Source of the DNA: VBCK01 sp035511515
GTDB taxonomy: Bacteria; Pseudomonadota; Gammaproteobacteria; Burkholderiales; Burkholderiaceae_F
Assembly (NCBI GenBank): GCA_035511515.1
Contig: DATKFG010000015.1
Location: forward strand, 25,976-89,975
Length of the DNA stretch: 64,000 nt
Direction: 5' to 3'
A model generated the notes under the pieces. The model did no database searches and was not told the origin of the DNA. It saw only the letters and a list, made by a program, of their open reading frames with translations. How positions within the stretch are numbered: position 1 is the stretch's first letter; the number at the start of each line of letters is the position of its first letter. The position numbers and the translations under genes are program-made. Below, in pieces: positions 45,260 to 53,785 of the stretch.

Positions 45260-46177
45260 CTATCTGGCCATCGCCCTGCCGACGTGTTCGGCGAAGGCCT
45301 TGACTTTCGCGGACTGCCGCCGCTCCCGCGGGCTCACGAGATGGATCGGCATGGGCAGCGGTTCCCAATCCGGCAACAGGCGTTGCACCTCGCCGCTTGC
45401 AAGCTCTTCGTCAAAGAGCCATTCCGGCGAATAACCGATTCCCATGCCGGCCAGCACCGAGGCGCGCATCACCTCGCTGCTGTTGGTTTGCAGGTTGCCT
45501 TCGACGCGCACGATGTGCGTCGTGCCTGCGGGCTCGGGCGCGCCTGGGCCCGCGCTAAAGGTCCAGGCATTGCGCATGGACAGCTCGGTGTAGACCAGGC
45601 AGTTGTGCTTCATGAGGTCTTCGGGAACCCTGGGAGGCTTGATCCCTTTCGCCAATGCGCGCAGATAGCGGCGGTGGGCCATCAGCAGCCGCCGGCTCGT
45701 GCCAATGCGCTTGGCGATCAGGCTGCTGTCCGACAACTCGCCGATGCGCACCGCCACGTCGATGCCTTGCTCCACGAGATCGACAAAGCCGTCGTCCAGC
45801 CGCAGATCGATCTTCACGCCGCGGTGCTCGGCCAGGAATGACTGGATCAGGGGCATGAGCTTCAAGCGTCCGAACCCCACCGACGCCGCGATGCGCAGCC
45901 AGCCCACCAATTGCTGCTCGCCGCGGCGCAGCGCTCCTTCGGCTTCGGCGATCTCGGCGACCAGCCTGCGAGCCTGCTCGAAGTAGCGTTCGCCTTCTTC
46001 GGTCAGCGCCAGCGAGCGCGTGGTGCGCGTCAGCAGCTTGGCACCGAGCTGGCGCTCCAGCGCCGCGACCTGCTTGCTCACAGCGCTCTGGGTGGCGTTC
46101 ACCTCGTGGGCCACGGCCGAGAAGCTTCCAGCCTCCACCACCCGCACGAAGGTCTTCATGGCCTGCAGCCGGTCCAT
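45260..46177 (-). CDS. LysR-family transcriptional regulator
   Basis: The 305-residue protein has an N-terminal winged HTH (MDRLQAMKTFVRVVEAGSFSAVAHEVNATQSAVSKQVAALERQLGAKLLTRTTRSLALTEEG) and a LysR substrate-binding domain with GWLRIAASVGFGRLKLMPLIQSFLAEHRGVKIDLRL and GMGIGYSPEWL. The divergent SDR gene is its likely target; a T-N11-A dyad lies between them. Confidence 0.94.
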   Translation of the reverse strand: MDRLQAMKTFVRVVEAGSFSAVAHEVNATQSAVSKQVAALERQLGAKLLTRTTRSLALTEEGERYFEQARRLVAEIAEAEGALRRGEQQLVGWLRIAASVGFGRLKLMPLIQSFLAEHRGVKIDLRLDDGFVDLVEQGIDVAVRIGELSDSSLIAKRIGTSRRLLMAHRRYLRALAKGIKPPRVPEDLMKHNCLVYTELSMRNAWTFSAGPGAPEPAGTTHIVRVEGNLQTNSSEVMRASVLAGMGIGYSPEWLFDEELASGEVQRLLPDWEPLPMPIHLVSPRERRQSAKVKAFAEHVGRAMAR

Positions 46178-46186
46178 GGCGATGGG

Positions 46187-46220
46187 TCCTATATATTCCG
46201 ATTTGGAATTAATGATAGGA
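46187..46220. promoter_or_regulatory. Nested dyad with LysR box between lysR-type gene and SDR gene
   Basis: The inner repeat ATTCC (46195-46199) and GGAAT (46205-46209) contains a T-N11-A LysR signature. The outer repeat TCCTAT (46187-46192) and ATAGGA (46215-46220) is also perfect. It starts 10 bp from the regulator's start codon, suited to autoregulation. Confidence 0.6.
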
Positions 46221-46292
46221 ACATTTACCGCCTATATCAATCATCCGGAATCAATCACACTGACCGCGTTGCAGTCAACCAGGAGCACTTTC

Positions 46293-47042
46293 ATGAACCA
46301 GCCCGTCGTACTGATTACCGGGGCGCTCACCGGCATCGGTCGCGCCACCGCCGTGGCATTCGCCCGCGAAGGGGCACGCGTGGCCATCAGCGGCCGGCGT
46401 GAGGCGGCAGGTCTTGCGCTGGCCGCCGAGTTGCGCACGCTGGGCGCGCAGGCCGAATTCATCCGCGCGGATGTGCGCTTCGAGGCAGACGTGCGCAGCC
46501 TCGTCGAGCTGACCGTCAAGCGCTTCGGCCGCATCGACGTGGCGGTTAACAACGCGGGCACCGAAGGACAGGTCGGCCCCATCGTCGAGCAATCCGTCGA
46601 GAACTACGAGGCCACCTTCGGGACGAACGTGCTGGGCACGCTGCTGGCGGTGAAGCACGAGATGCGGGCGATGCTGTCGCAAGGCGGCGGCTCGATCGTC
46701 AACGTTTCGTCGATGGCGGGCCAGGTCGGCATCGCGGGAGCCTCGGTTTATGCGGCCAGCAAGCACGCGGTCGAAGGCCTCACCAAGAGCGCGGCACTCG
46801 AAGGTGCCGCCGCTGGTGTGCGCGTGAACGCCGTCGCACCGGGACCCATTGCCACCGAGATGCTCGACCGCTTCGTCGGCGGCAGCGAAGAGACCAAGTC
46901 CGGCTTTCTTTCCACGATTCCGGCCAAGCGGGCCGGCTCCCCGGAGGAGATCGCTCAAACCATCGTGTTCCTCGCCAGCGACAAGGCGCGATACCTCACC
47001 GGACAGTCCATCGCAGTCGACGGCGGCTACACGGCGCAATAA
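46293..47042 (+). CDS. Short-chain dehydrogenase/reductase
   Basis: The 249-residue classical SDR has the cofactor motif TGALTGIG, the structural NNAG, catalytic Ser in VNVSSMAG and YxxxK as YAASK, and the C-terminal GQSIAVDGG. It resembles glucose-1-dehydrogenase-like and other NAD(P)(H)-dependent carbonyl reductases. AGGAG is seven bases before the ATG. It is divergent from the LysR gene. Confidence 0.93.
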   Translation: MNQPVVLITGALTGIGRATAVAFAREGARVAISGRREAAGLALAAELRTLGAQAEFIRADVRFEADVRSLVELTVKRFGRIDVAVNNAGTEGQVGPIVEQSVENYEATFGTNVLGTLLAVKHEMRAMLSQGGGSIVNVSSMAGQVGIAGASVYAASKHAVEGLTKSAALEGAAAGVRVNAVAPGPIATEMLDRFVGGSEETKSGFLSTIPAKRAGSPEEIAQTIVFLASDKARYLTGQSIAVDGGYTAQ

Positions 47043-47238
47043 CGCGCCGACTTTCCCATCGCTAGCAACCCCGGCCTAGCCTGCCGAATTCGGCGACGCT
47101 GCGAGAGCGGCGCCGCTGGAGATCAGAATGACCGAGGCGGCTGCGGGCGCCGGGTCGTGGAGTCTTGGCACGGTACGATTCAGCAAGGGGAAAGCGGGCC
47201 CAGGCATCAGCCACCCGGCCGCGGATCGGAGCAGGCGA

Positions 47239-47997
47239 ATGAAAAACCATTTCAAGGAACTACTGGTATCCGGTAAAACCGCCATCGGCACGATCGCTCA
47301 ACTGCCAAGTCCGCCTGTGGTTCAAATCCTGGCACACGCCGGATTCGATTGGCTGCTGCTCGACACGGAACACGGCCCGATCGACACGGAGAAGCTCCAG
47401 GCAATGATTCAAGCCACGGGTGAAACGCGAGTCACACCCATCGTGCGTCTTGCCTGTAACCTCGACTGGCTGGCGAAGCGCGCGCTCGACGCTGGCGCAC
47501 TGGGCGTCATGATGCCCGGCGTGAACTGCGCAGAGGAAGCGCTGGCTGCGGTACGCGCAGTGCGCTATCCGCCGGCAGGCAACCGCGGCTTCGGCCCGAC
47601 CTTCGCAGGTCTGCGGTGGGGTCTGACCAGCGCCGAATACGCGCAGCAGGCCAACGAAGCGGTGATGGCGATTGTGCAGATTGAACACGTCGACGCCGTC
47701 GCGCGAATCGACCAGATTCTTGCCGTCCCGGGCATCGACCTGGCGCTGATCGGCCCCTACGACTTGTCGGGGTCGATGGGCCTGCTCGGACAGGTGGAGC
47801 ATTCAGAAGTTCAGGCCGCGATCGATCAAGTGCTGAAAGCGGCAAATAGAGCCAGAGTTCCTGCCGGAATCTTCGGCGTCGCTGCCGACGAGATCAACCG
47901 ATACATCTTTCAGGGCTTTCAGGCGATTCTCGTCGGCGTCGATGTCGCGTTCCTCGCCGCCGGCGTCAAGAGCATGCTGGGTCAGATCAAGCGTTGA
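47239..47997 (+). CDS. HpcH/HpaI aldolase family protein
   Basis: The 252-residue protein is a class II metal-dependent aldolase of the 2-keto-3-deoxy-acid type: AHAGFDWLLLDTEHGPIDTEKL, MPGVNCAEEALAAVRAVRYPPAGNRGFGP, QIEHVDAVARIDQILAVPGIDLALIGPYDLSGSMG. The metal-binding Glu and Asp (IEH, GPYD) are present. It probably cleaves a hydroxy-keto acid to pyruvate plus an aldehyde. GGAG precedes the ATG at 47239. Confidence 0.92.
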   Translation: MKNHFKELLVSGKTAIGTIAQLPSPPVVQILAHAGFDWLLLDTEHGPIDTEKLQAMIQATGETRVTPIVRLACNLDWLAKRALDAGALGVMMPGVNCAEEALAAVRAVRYPPAGNRGFGPTFAGLRWGLTSAEYAQQANEAVMAIVQIEHVDAVARIDQILAVPGIDLALIGPYDLSGSMGLLGQVEHSEVQAAIDQVLKAANRARVPAGIFGVAADEINRYIFQGFQAILVGVDVAFLAAGVKSMLGQIKR

Positions 47998-48021
47998 CCC
48001 ATTGTGTGGCACGCTCTGCAG

Positions 48022-49215
48022 TCATGCTTGCTTGCGTTCGTGTCCAAGCTCTGGAGAATCAACCACGGGTTGGGGCCGCCGCAAAATCCACGCTCCGGCC
48101 AACAGCAGTGCCGCGGCGAACACGCTCGGGCCGGCTATTCCCATCGCCCGATGCGACGCCGCCATACCGATGATGATCGGGCCCGCGAGCTGACCCAATG
48201 CAAACGCTGTCGTCATTGCGGCCATCAATCTCGGCGCACCAGCACCGGCGAGCCGCTGCGCCTCCTGCATGCCGGCCATGGTGATCACCATGAACGTGCC
48301 CCCGACACACATTGCGGACAGGAGCAACGATCCGACGCTGGGCAAAAGCACCGGGGCCAGCACGCCGGCGGCCATGACGACCAGACCCGCAGCCCACAAA
48401 TTGCGTGCGGTCACGCGCCGAAGACACAGTGCAGCGATTGCCGTGGATGCCGCCGCGGTGGCACCGAATAGAGGCCAGATCCAGCCGAAGACGGAAGGGT
48501 CAGCGACCAGAGCGCGAGCCATCGCCGGCAGAAACGTGGCCGGGATGATGTAGCCGAAGCCAAAGGTCCCATACCAGAAGATCAATTGCCAATTGCTCGC
48601 GCTTAGCCGGGCCGCCCGCGGCGTGTTCGAGGTCGGAATCGAACCACCGGCTTGCATGGGTGCCCAGACAATTGCGGCCACCGCGGCGCTGAGAGTTCCG
48701 AGCAGCAGCCAAGCGCTCCCTGCTCCGTAGCCTCCGACCCCGGCTACCAGTCCGACCAGGCCGGCAGCGCCTATGCCAAGACCGACGCCGGCGAAGACCC
48801 AGCCCGACCATGTGGATCGCCCAAGTTCGGCCAGGGTGTGCAAGGCCCAGGCTGACACGCCCACCAGCACGTAGGCGCTGGCCACTCCAGCCGCGAATCG
48901 CAGGGCGATCCATGCACCATAAGCGCTTGTCGCACCCATGGCCAGCGTGAAAATCGCGACCGCGAGCAGGCTTATCCGCACGGCGTTTCGTGGAGCAGGG
49001 GGCGCGGCGCTGCAGGCGAGAGCACCGATCAAATACCCGGCGTAGTTGCTGCCAGCCAGCCACGCAGCCTGGCTCAGGCTCAGCCCGGACTCGGCCTGCA
49101 TCAGTGGCAGCACAGGCGTGAAGCCGAAGCGGCCGACACCCATGGCCGACGCCAGGGCGGCAAGTCCGATGAGGCTGACGGTCAGCGCCGAATGTCGGTA
49201 GCGATTGGTTTGCAT
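48022..49215 (-). CDS. YbfB/YjiJ-type MFS transporter
   Basis: The 397-residue protein has 12 helices and begins with the YbfB signature ALASAMGVGRFGFTPVLPLMQAESGLSLSQAAWLAGSNYAGYLIGAL. The C-terminal half has FWYGTFGFGYIIPATFLPAMAR. The substrate is unknown; the family includes putative exporters. The start could be TTG 49221. Confidence 0.9.
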   Translation of the reverse strand: MQTNRYRHSALTVSLIGLAALASAMGVGRFGFTPVLPLMQAESGLSLSQAAWLAGSNYAGYLIGALACSAAPPAPRNAVRISLLAVAIFTLAMGATSAYGAWIALRFAAGVASAYVLVGVSAWALHTLAELGRSTWSGWVFAGVGLGIGAAGLVGLVAGVGGYGAGSAWLLLGTLSAAVAAIVWAPMQAGGSIPTSNTPRAARLSASNWQLIFWYGTFGFGYIIPATFLPAMARALVADPSVFGWIWPLFGATAAASTAIAALCLRRVTARNLWAAGLVVMAAGVLAPVLLPSVGSLLLSAMCVGGTFMVITMAGMQEAQRLAGAGAPRLMAAMTTAFALGQLAGPIIIGMAASHRAMGIAGPSVFAAALLLAGAWILRRPQPVVDSPELGHERKQA

Positions 49216-49429
49216 CGCCAAAATTCTAAATTGCGCCGATATCCTGAGCCGTCAAAACCACCAGAAGTCGGCGCATCGAGCTATTGCGCGATGGTATCGT
49301 CGATACTCAGGCGTCGGTCTCGGGATAACCCTCTGATACCAAGGGCAACACCATCGTCCAATTGACCCGACGCTATGCGTCAGGTGTCATTTCCCTCCGC
49401 GGGGCTCTCTTCCAAACAAGGATCCGCCC

Positions 49430-50206
49430 ATGACGCTCGAGAAACTGCAGCGCGCGGGGCGAAGTACCTCCGGTATGAGCGGCAAGCCTGAGCTCGCCGG
49501 GCAGACCGTCGTCGTGATCGGCGGCAGCTCGGGCATCGGGCTCGAGACGGCCCGGCGCGCCCGCGCCGAGGGAGCCGACGTGATCCTGACGGCGCGCGAC
49601 CCGGATCGCCTGCGCCACGTCGGCCTCGAACTCGGGGCCAGTATCGCCGCCTTCGACGCGACCGACTTCGAGCGGCTCGGGAGGTTCTTCGACCAGCTGC
49701 CGGCGCCGATCGACCACGTGCTGGTCACGGGCCCCGGTCCCTACTACGCGCCGCTGGCGCAGTTCGACGTCGAAGCGGCACGCCGCGACGTCGAAGCCCA
49801 TCTGTTGCTGAAGCTGCAGGTCGCTCGGCACGCCGTGAGCAAGGTGCGCCCTGGAGGGACCCTGCTCTTCATCGGCGGCACCGGCGGCCGCCGCACGGCG
49901 GTGGGACTAGCGTTCATCTCGGCACTCACGGCCGCGCTTCCCGCCGTCACGAAGAACCTCGCGCTCGAGCTGGCGCCCATCCGCGTGAACCTGATCGCGG
50001 CCGGATTCGTCGACACGCCACTGTCGGCGGCGATCCTCGGCGACCAGCTGGAGAAGCGCCGCGAGCAGCTCCGCACAACGCTGCCGATCCGACGCGTCGT
50101 CGTCGCGGCCGACATCGCCGCGCTGGCCGTCCACCTCATGACAAACACGGCGGTCACCGGCGCAACCTTCGACATCGACGGTGGCCAGCAGCTCGTCGAG
50201 GGGTGA
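49430..50206 (+). CDS. Divergent SDR-fold protein without catalytic Tyr-Lys
   Basis: The 258-residue protein has a Rossmann cofactor motif (VVVIGGSSGIGLETA) and the C-terminal GATFDIDGGQQLV, so NAD(P) binding is likely. At the position of YxxxK it has FISALTAAL and no Tyr or Lys; the preceding loop reads FIGGTGGRRTAVG. I recall homologues with the same replacement in actinobacteria and burkholderias, so it is probably a distinct subfamily and not a local lesion. It may act as a binding or regulatory protein or use other residues. Confidence 0.85.
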   Translation: MTLEKLQRAGRSTSGMSGKPELAGQTVVVIGGSSGIGLETARRARAEGADVILTARDPDRLRHVGLELGASIAAFDATDFERLGRFFDQLPAPIDHVLVTGPGPYYAPLAQFDVEAARRDVEAHLLLKLQVARHAVSKVRPGGTLLFIGGTGGRRTAVGLAFISALTAALPAVTKNLALELAPIRVNLIAAGFVDTPLSAAILGDQLEKRREQLRTTLPIRRVVVAADIAALAVHLMTNTAVTGATFDIDGGQQLVEG

Positions 50207-50239
50207 GCCCATCGCACGTGCGCATGGACTCGACTTCGC

Positions 50240-50446
50240 CTATTGCAGGAGGATCTGTCCGTCGAAACTGGTTTTCAAGTTCAGCGCGGTCACTTCCAGT
50301 GTCATCGTGATATTCAACGCTTCGTTGCCGGCGATGGAGCCACTCGCGATCGCCTGGGACACAGCATGTTCCAGCTCGCGCTGGCTGTTGACACCGACCA
50401 GCTTCAGGAACTTTCGGATGCTGAGGTTAAGCGTCTCTTCGTTCAT
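50240..50446 (-). CDS. DUF6494 family small protein
   Basis: The 68-residue cytoplasmic protein MNEETLNLSIRKFLKLVGVNSQRELEHAVSQAIASGSIAGNEALNITMTLEV... matches DUF6494. GGAGA precedes the ATG at 50446. It lies 68 nt downstream of the ModA-like gene in the same direction. The function is unknown. Confidence 0.82.
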   Translation of the reverse strand: MNEETLNLSIRKFLKLVGVNSQRELEHAVSQAIASGSIAGNEALNITMTLEVTALNLKTSFDGQILLQ

Positions 50447-50514
50447 TGCGGTCTCCGAACGCCAGGATACGGGCGAGTCTTTCGATGCTACCGGGCCGAG
50501 GCAGCAACCGCCGA

Positions 50515-51336
50515 TCAGTGGAGCTCGAGCAGCGGAAGCAGCCCCGCCTGCGTCAGGATAGCCTGCCCGTCTTCGGACAGCAGCATCAGCGCGACGCGCA
50601 ACGCGGCCGGCCTGGCGGACAGCACGGCCATGCCGTACACCGGCCCGGGCTCGAGGCCGATCGGGAACGGCAGCGCCGTCAGATCGGCGACCTCCTTTTG
50701 CAGGTCGGCAGCGGCGCTGCAATAGATCACCATCAGGTCGATCCGGCCGTCACGGAACAAAGACGCCACCCCGCTCAGCCCCGTCACCGGCGGCAACGCC
50801 TTGGCCGCCTCCAGCGCCCGGAGGGCCTTGTCACGCAGGATGCGGCCGGCGCCGGGACGCTCGGCGTCGATGCGATCGAAGATTGCCATTGCATAGTCGC
50901 CGGCGGGATCGGCGACTGGAGTCGACGTTCTCAAGCGCAGATCGCTGGCCAGCATCCGATCGATCAGGTTCTCGGGGGTGACACCGGTCGACTTGCGCGC
51001 GACCAGGCACATCCGATTGCGCGCGAACGCCACCACCGGCACCACAGTGCGCCCGGCCTGCGCGAGCTTGCGCGGCGAACCCATATCAGCCGACAGGAAA
51101 AGATCCGGATGCTCGCCGCTCTCGATGCGCTCGCGCAGCAGGCCGGAGCCGCCGAACGTGGGCTTGATCTCGATATCCGGAGCGGCGCGCTTCACCAGCG
51201 CCTCGACCGCCGTCCGCAGGCTGCCGGCCGAAAAGATCTCGACCGTCTCGGCAGCGCCGGCGGCAGCAGCGGGCGTGACCGTGCCAGCGGCGACGAGCGC
51301 CAGCAACATCGCGAACGCGGGAAGGCGGGCGCTCAT
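50515..51336 (-). CDS. ModA-like periplasmic substrate-binding protein
   Basis: The 273-residue protein has a signal peptide (PAFAMLLALVAAGTVTPAAAAGA) and the type-II binding-protein pattern of molybdate/tungstate-binding proteins: VEIFSAGSLRTAVEALVKRAAPDIEIKPTFGGSGLLRERIESGEHPDLFLSADM, YAMAIFDRIDAERPG, IDLMVIYCSAAA. No ABC permease or ATPase is nearby. It begins one base after the TonB-receptor stop, so both are made from one mRNA. Molybdate is only one possible ligand. Confidence 0.85.
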   Translation of the reverse strand: MSARLPAFAMLLALVAAGTVTPAAAAGAAETVEIFSAGSLRTAVEALVKRAAPDIEIKPTFGGSGLLRERIESGEHPDLFLSADMGSPRKLAQAGRTVVPVVAFARNRMCLVARKSTGVTPENLIDRMLASDLRLRTSTPVADPAGDYAMAIFDRIDAERPGAGRILRDKALRALEAAKALPPVTGLSGVASLFRDGRIDLMVIYCSAAADLQKEVADLTALPFPIGLEPGPVYGMAVLSARPAALRVALMLLSEDGQAILTQAGLLPLLELH

Positions 51337-51337
51337 C

Positions 51338-53560
51338 TCAGAGATCCAACTCGATGCTCGCCTGCAACGTCCGCGGCGTCCCGCTGTAGGCGGTGTTGGC
51401 ACCTGGACTGCCGACGATGTTGCCATCCGCAATCGCCGAGTAGTAGCGGGTGTCCGAAACGTTGATCACCTGCAATCGCACCGTCGCGTGGTGGGACAGC
51501 AGCCCAGTCGTGTAGCGGGCCCCCAGATCGAACGTCGCATACGATGGCGCGAACGAATTGTTGACGTTGGTCGCCGCCCGCTCGCTCTCGGCATGCACCG
51601 CCAGCGTTCCAGCGAGGCCTTGTGCGAAGGACGGGTGATAGTCCACCACGAAGTCGACCTTGTGGTGCGGCACCCCCACGACCAGCTTGCCGTTGGTCGC
51701 GGCCGCGCCGGTTCCAACCAGCCTCGCATCGACGTAGGTCCAGCCGCCCATCAGGCTGAGTTCGTCGGTCGCGTCGCCCTGAACGAACAGCTCGCCGCCC
51801 CAGTTGCGCTGGGTGCCCACCACCTGAAACACGTTCGTGATCGCATTGGTGCTGGCAAGCGGCCGCGTCATGCGGAATCCGTCCAGCGTGACGAGCAGAC
51901 CGGGACGCACCGCGTACTTGGCGCCGATTTCGTACTGATGGTCGTGGTACGGCCTGAGGATCTGGTTGACGTTGACCGTGCCGGCCGGTGCCTGCTCGCC
52001 CTGCTCGACCGCTTCGGAGACGCTGGCATAGGTCAGAAGCTCGGCCACCGGCTTGTAGCCAAAGTTCACGGTCGGGCTCAACTGGCCGCTGCGCGAATCG
52101 CTGCTGGTGACCGCGCCCTTGGTCGACCAGCTGGTCGAAGCAAGGTACGAGGAGCTCAGGACCGCCTGCAGCATGGTGCGTTCGTTGAAGTGGACCGTGT
52201 CGCCGACGATGATCGACTGCACCAGCAGCTGGCCCGACTCGTACTTGCCGCCGTTCGCGGGCGTCGGCTTGATCGGAAAGGTGAGCGGATCGGACAGGTT
52301 GTCGACCTGACCCGGCGCAGGTCCCAGCTTGACGGCGATCGAATTACGATAGGAAAACTGACCGTTGCTGAAGCCGTTGGTGCCGATCGCTACGTCGTTG
52401 CGCGTTCCGAACCAGTCGAAGCGGCCGTTCAGGTAGGCCGCGTTGCTGTAAATATTGAAGTACGGCACTGCGTTGAAGTTCTTCGTGACCGTGAAATCCC
52501 CCTTGTTATCGATCAGGGTATTGGTGATGCCGAGCAGGTTGCGGAACGCACCCTCGTAAAGACCGCCGACCTCGAACGTCCAATTCTCGTTGAAGCGGTG
52601 CCGGATCTTGACCAGCGCCATATGCGTGGCAAGGTCCGCGCCCGCGTCCGGCTGGCCGTAACCGACCCGGGTCGAGTCGATCGCCGGCGGCAGTATGGTC
52701 GAGCCGCTGGGCGGATTCAGCTTGCCGCCGAAGTACACGATCGAGCCCGGCAGTCCGCGCGTGTCGGTCCGGTAGTAGCTGTAGTCCGCTTCGACCACGG
52801 TCCCGCTGTCGAGGTGAAGGTCGACCGCTGCGCTGAGCAGCGAACGATTCAGCTCGCTGCCGGATACGTAATCTTCGCCCTCGCCGTGCAGCGCATTCAC
52901 ACGCAACCCGACCCGGCCGTCCGGCCCCACGCGCCTGCCGGCATCGACCTGCTCGGTCAGGATCCCTTTCCAGTCGTAGCTCTGGATGAAGCGGTAAAGC
53001 GGCGCGTCCGTCGGCCGCTTAAGGATGTAGTTGAACACGCCGGCCGGAGTCTGTGGACCGTATAGCGCTCCGGCGAGGCCGTTCAGGACCTCTATGCCGG
53101 AAAGATATTCCGCGGGCATCGCGGTGGTCCCGATCACGTTCAGCCCGTCGATGCGGGTGTTCTGCACCACGCTGCCCTGGAAGCCCCGCGACTGGGGGCG
53201 GGAGACTTCAAAGCCCTGCTGGTTGCGGATTTCGACCGACGGCAGATAGCGCAGGATATCGTTCACGGAGCGGGCTTGCTGGTTCACGATCAGGTCCTCG
53301 GGAACGACCGTGACCGATTGCGGCGCATCCTTGATCGGCAGGTCTCCCAGCGGGCCGAGGTCGGCGTTTCCCGGCTTGTAATCGGCTCCTGTGGCGTAAC
53401 CCCGATCCGAGGTCCCGGTGATGGTCACCGATTCGAACTGACTGCCCTCGCGAGCCTGCTGCGCGTGCACCGGCGCTGTCGTCAGCAGCAGAATCAGGGA
53501 AAGGCCGGAACGAAAAGCGGCGGCGCCCAGGACGTTCGCGACTGTCCGTTCTGTTTCCAT
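51338..53560 (-). CDS. TonB-dependent siderophore-type receptor
   Basis: The 740-residue protein has a signal peptide ending VHAQ. A plug domain of siderophore-receptor type (DLPIKDAPQSVTVVPEDLIVNQQARSVNDILRYLPSVEIRNQQGFEVSRPQSRGF ... YLSGIEVLNGLAGALYGPQTPAGVFNYILKRPT) is followed by a barrel ending RTLQASIELDL. It imports a large substrate, classically ferric siderophore, by TonB energy. The partner gene encodes a ModA-like binding protein, which is unusual for iron. A structured leader (53567-53614) abuts its ribosome site. Confidence 0.93.
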   Translation of the reverse strand: METERTVANVLGAAAFRSGLSLILLLTTAPVHAQQAREGSQFESVTITGTSDRGYATGADYKPGNADLGPLGDLPIKDAPQSVTVVPEDLIVNQQARSVNDILRYLPSVEIRNQQGFEVSRPQSRGFQGSVVQNTRIDGLNVIGTTAMPAEYLSGIEVLNGLAGALYGPQTPAGVFNYILKRPTDAPLYRFIQSYDWKGILTEQVDAGRRVGPDGRVGLRVNALHGEGEDYVSGSELNRSLLSAAVDLHLDSGTVVEADYSYYRTDTRGLPGSIVYFGGKLNPPSGSTILPPAIDSTRVGYGQPDAGADLATHMALVKIRHRFNENWTFEVGGLYEGAFRNLLGITNTLIDNKGDFTVTKNFNAVPYFNIYSNAAYLNGRFDWFGTRNDVAIGTNGFSNGQFSYRNSIAVKLGPAPGQVDNLSDPLTFPIKPTPANGGKYESGQLLVQSIIVGDTVHFNERTMLQAVLSSSYLASTSWSTKGAVTSSDSRSGQLSPTVNFGYKPVAELLTYASVSEAVEQGEQAPAGTVNVNQILRPYHDHQYEIGAKYAVRPGLLVTLDGFRMTRPLASTNAITNVFQVVGTQRNWGGELFVQGDATDELSLMGGWTYVDARLVGTGAAATNGKLVVGVPHHKVDFVVDYHPSFAQGLAGTLAVHAESERAATNVNNSFAPSYATFDLGARYTTGLLSHHATVRLQVINVSDTRYYSAIADGNIVGSPGANTAYSGTPRTLQASIELDL

Positions 53561-53566
53561 TCCCCC

Positions 53567-53614
53567 TCGGCGCCTGGAGTTCTTATTCGCGGGTTCGAGC
53601 CCCCACTGCGCCGA
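53567..53614. other. Hairpin with tRNA T-arm-like sequence in the TonB-receptor leader
   Basis: Arms TCGGCGC (53567-53573) and GCGCCGA (53608-53614) are perfect 7-bp inverted repeats. They enclose GCGGGTTCGAGCCCCC, which on the plus strand reads like a tRNA T-arm. The rest of a tRNA is absent (only 34 nt between the arms, no CCA). It lies seven bases from the receptor start codon and could be a leader structure or a tRNA remnant. Confidence 0.4.
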
Positions 53615-53785
53615 ACTGTAAGCCCTGCGTTGATGGAAAGCGATATTACCGGTTCACCATATCGCTCGAGCCCATCGGTTGCATTGACCGAACTGACGAC
53701 AAAGCTGTTCAAGAATCGTGTTTTGCCGTTCGATGAACGGGCGGCGATCGCCTATGCGCCACGGGTCCCGCAATGAGCATGAGCG

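Noticed and set aside
50978..53065. 695-codon plus-strand frame opposite the siderophore receptor
   Set aside because: Mirror frame of a conserved TonB receptor.
53567..53614. A functional tRNA gene
   Set aside because: Only a T-arm-like sequence and an acceptor-like stem are present; D-arm, anticodon arm and CCA are missing.
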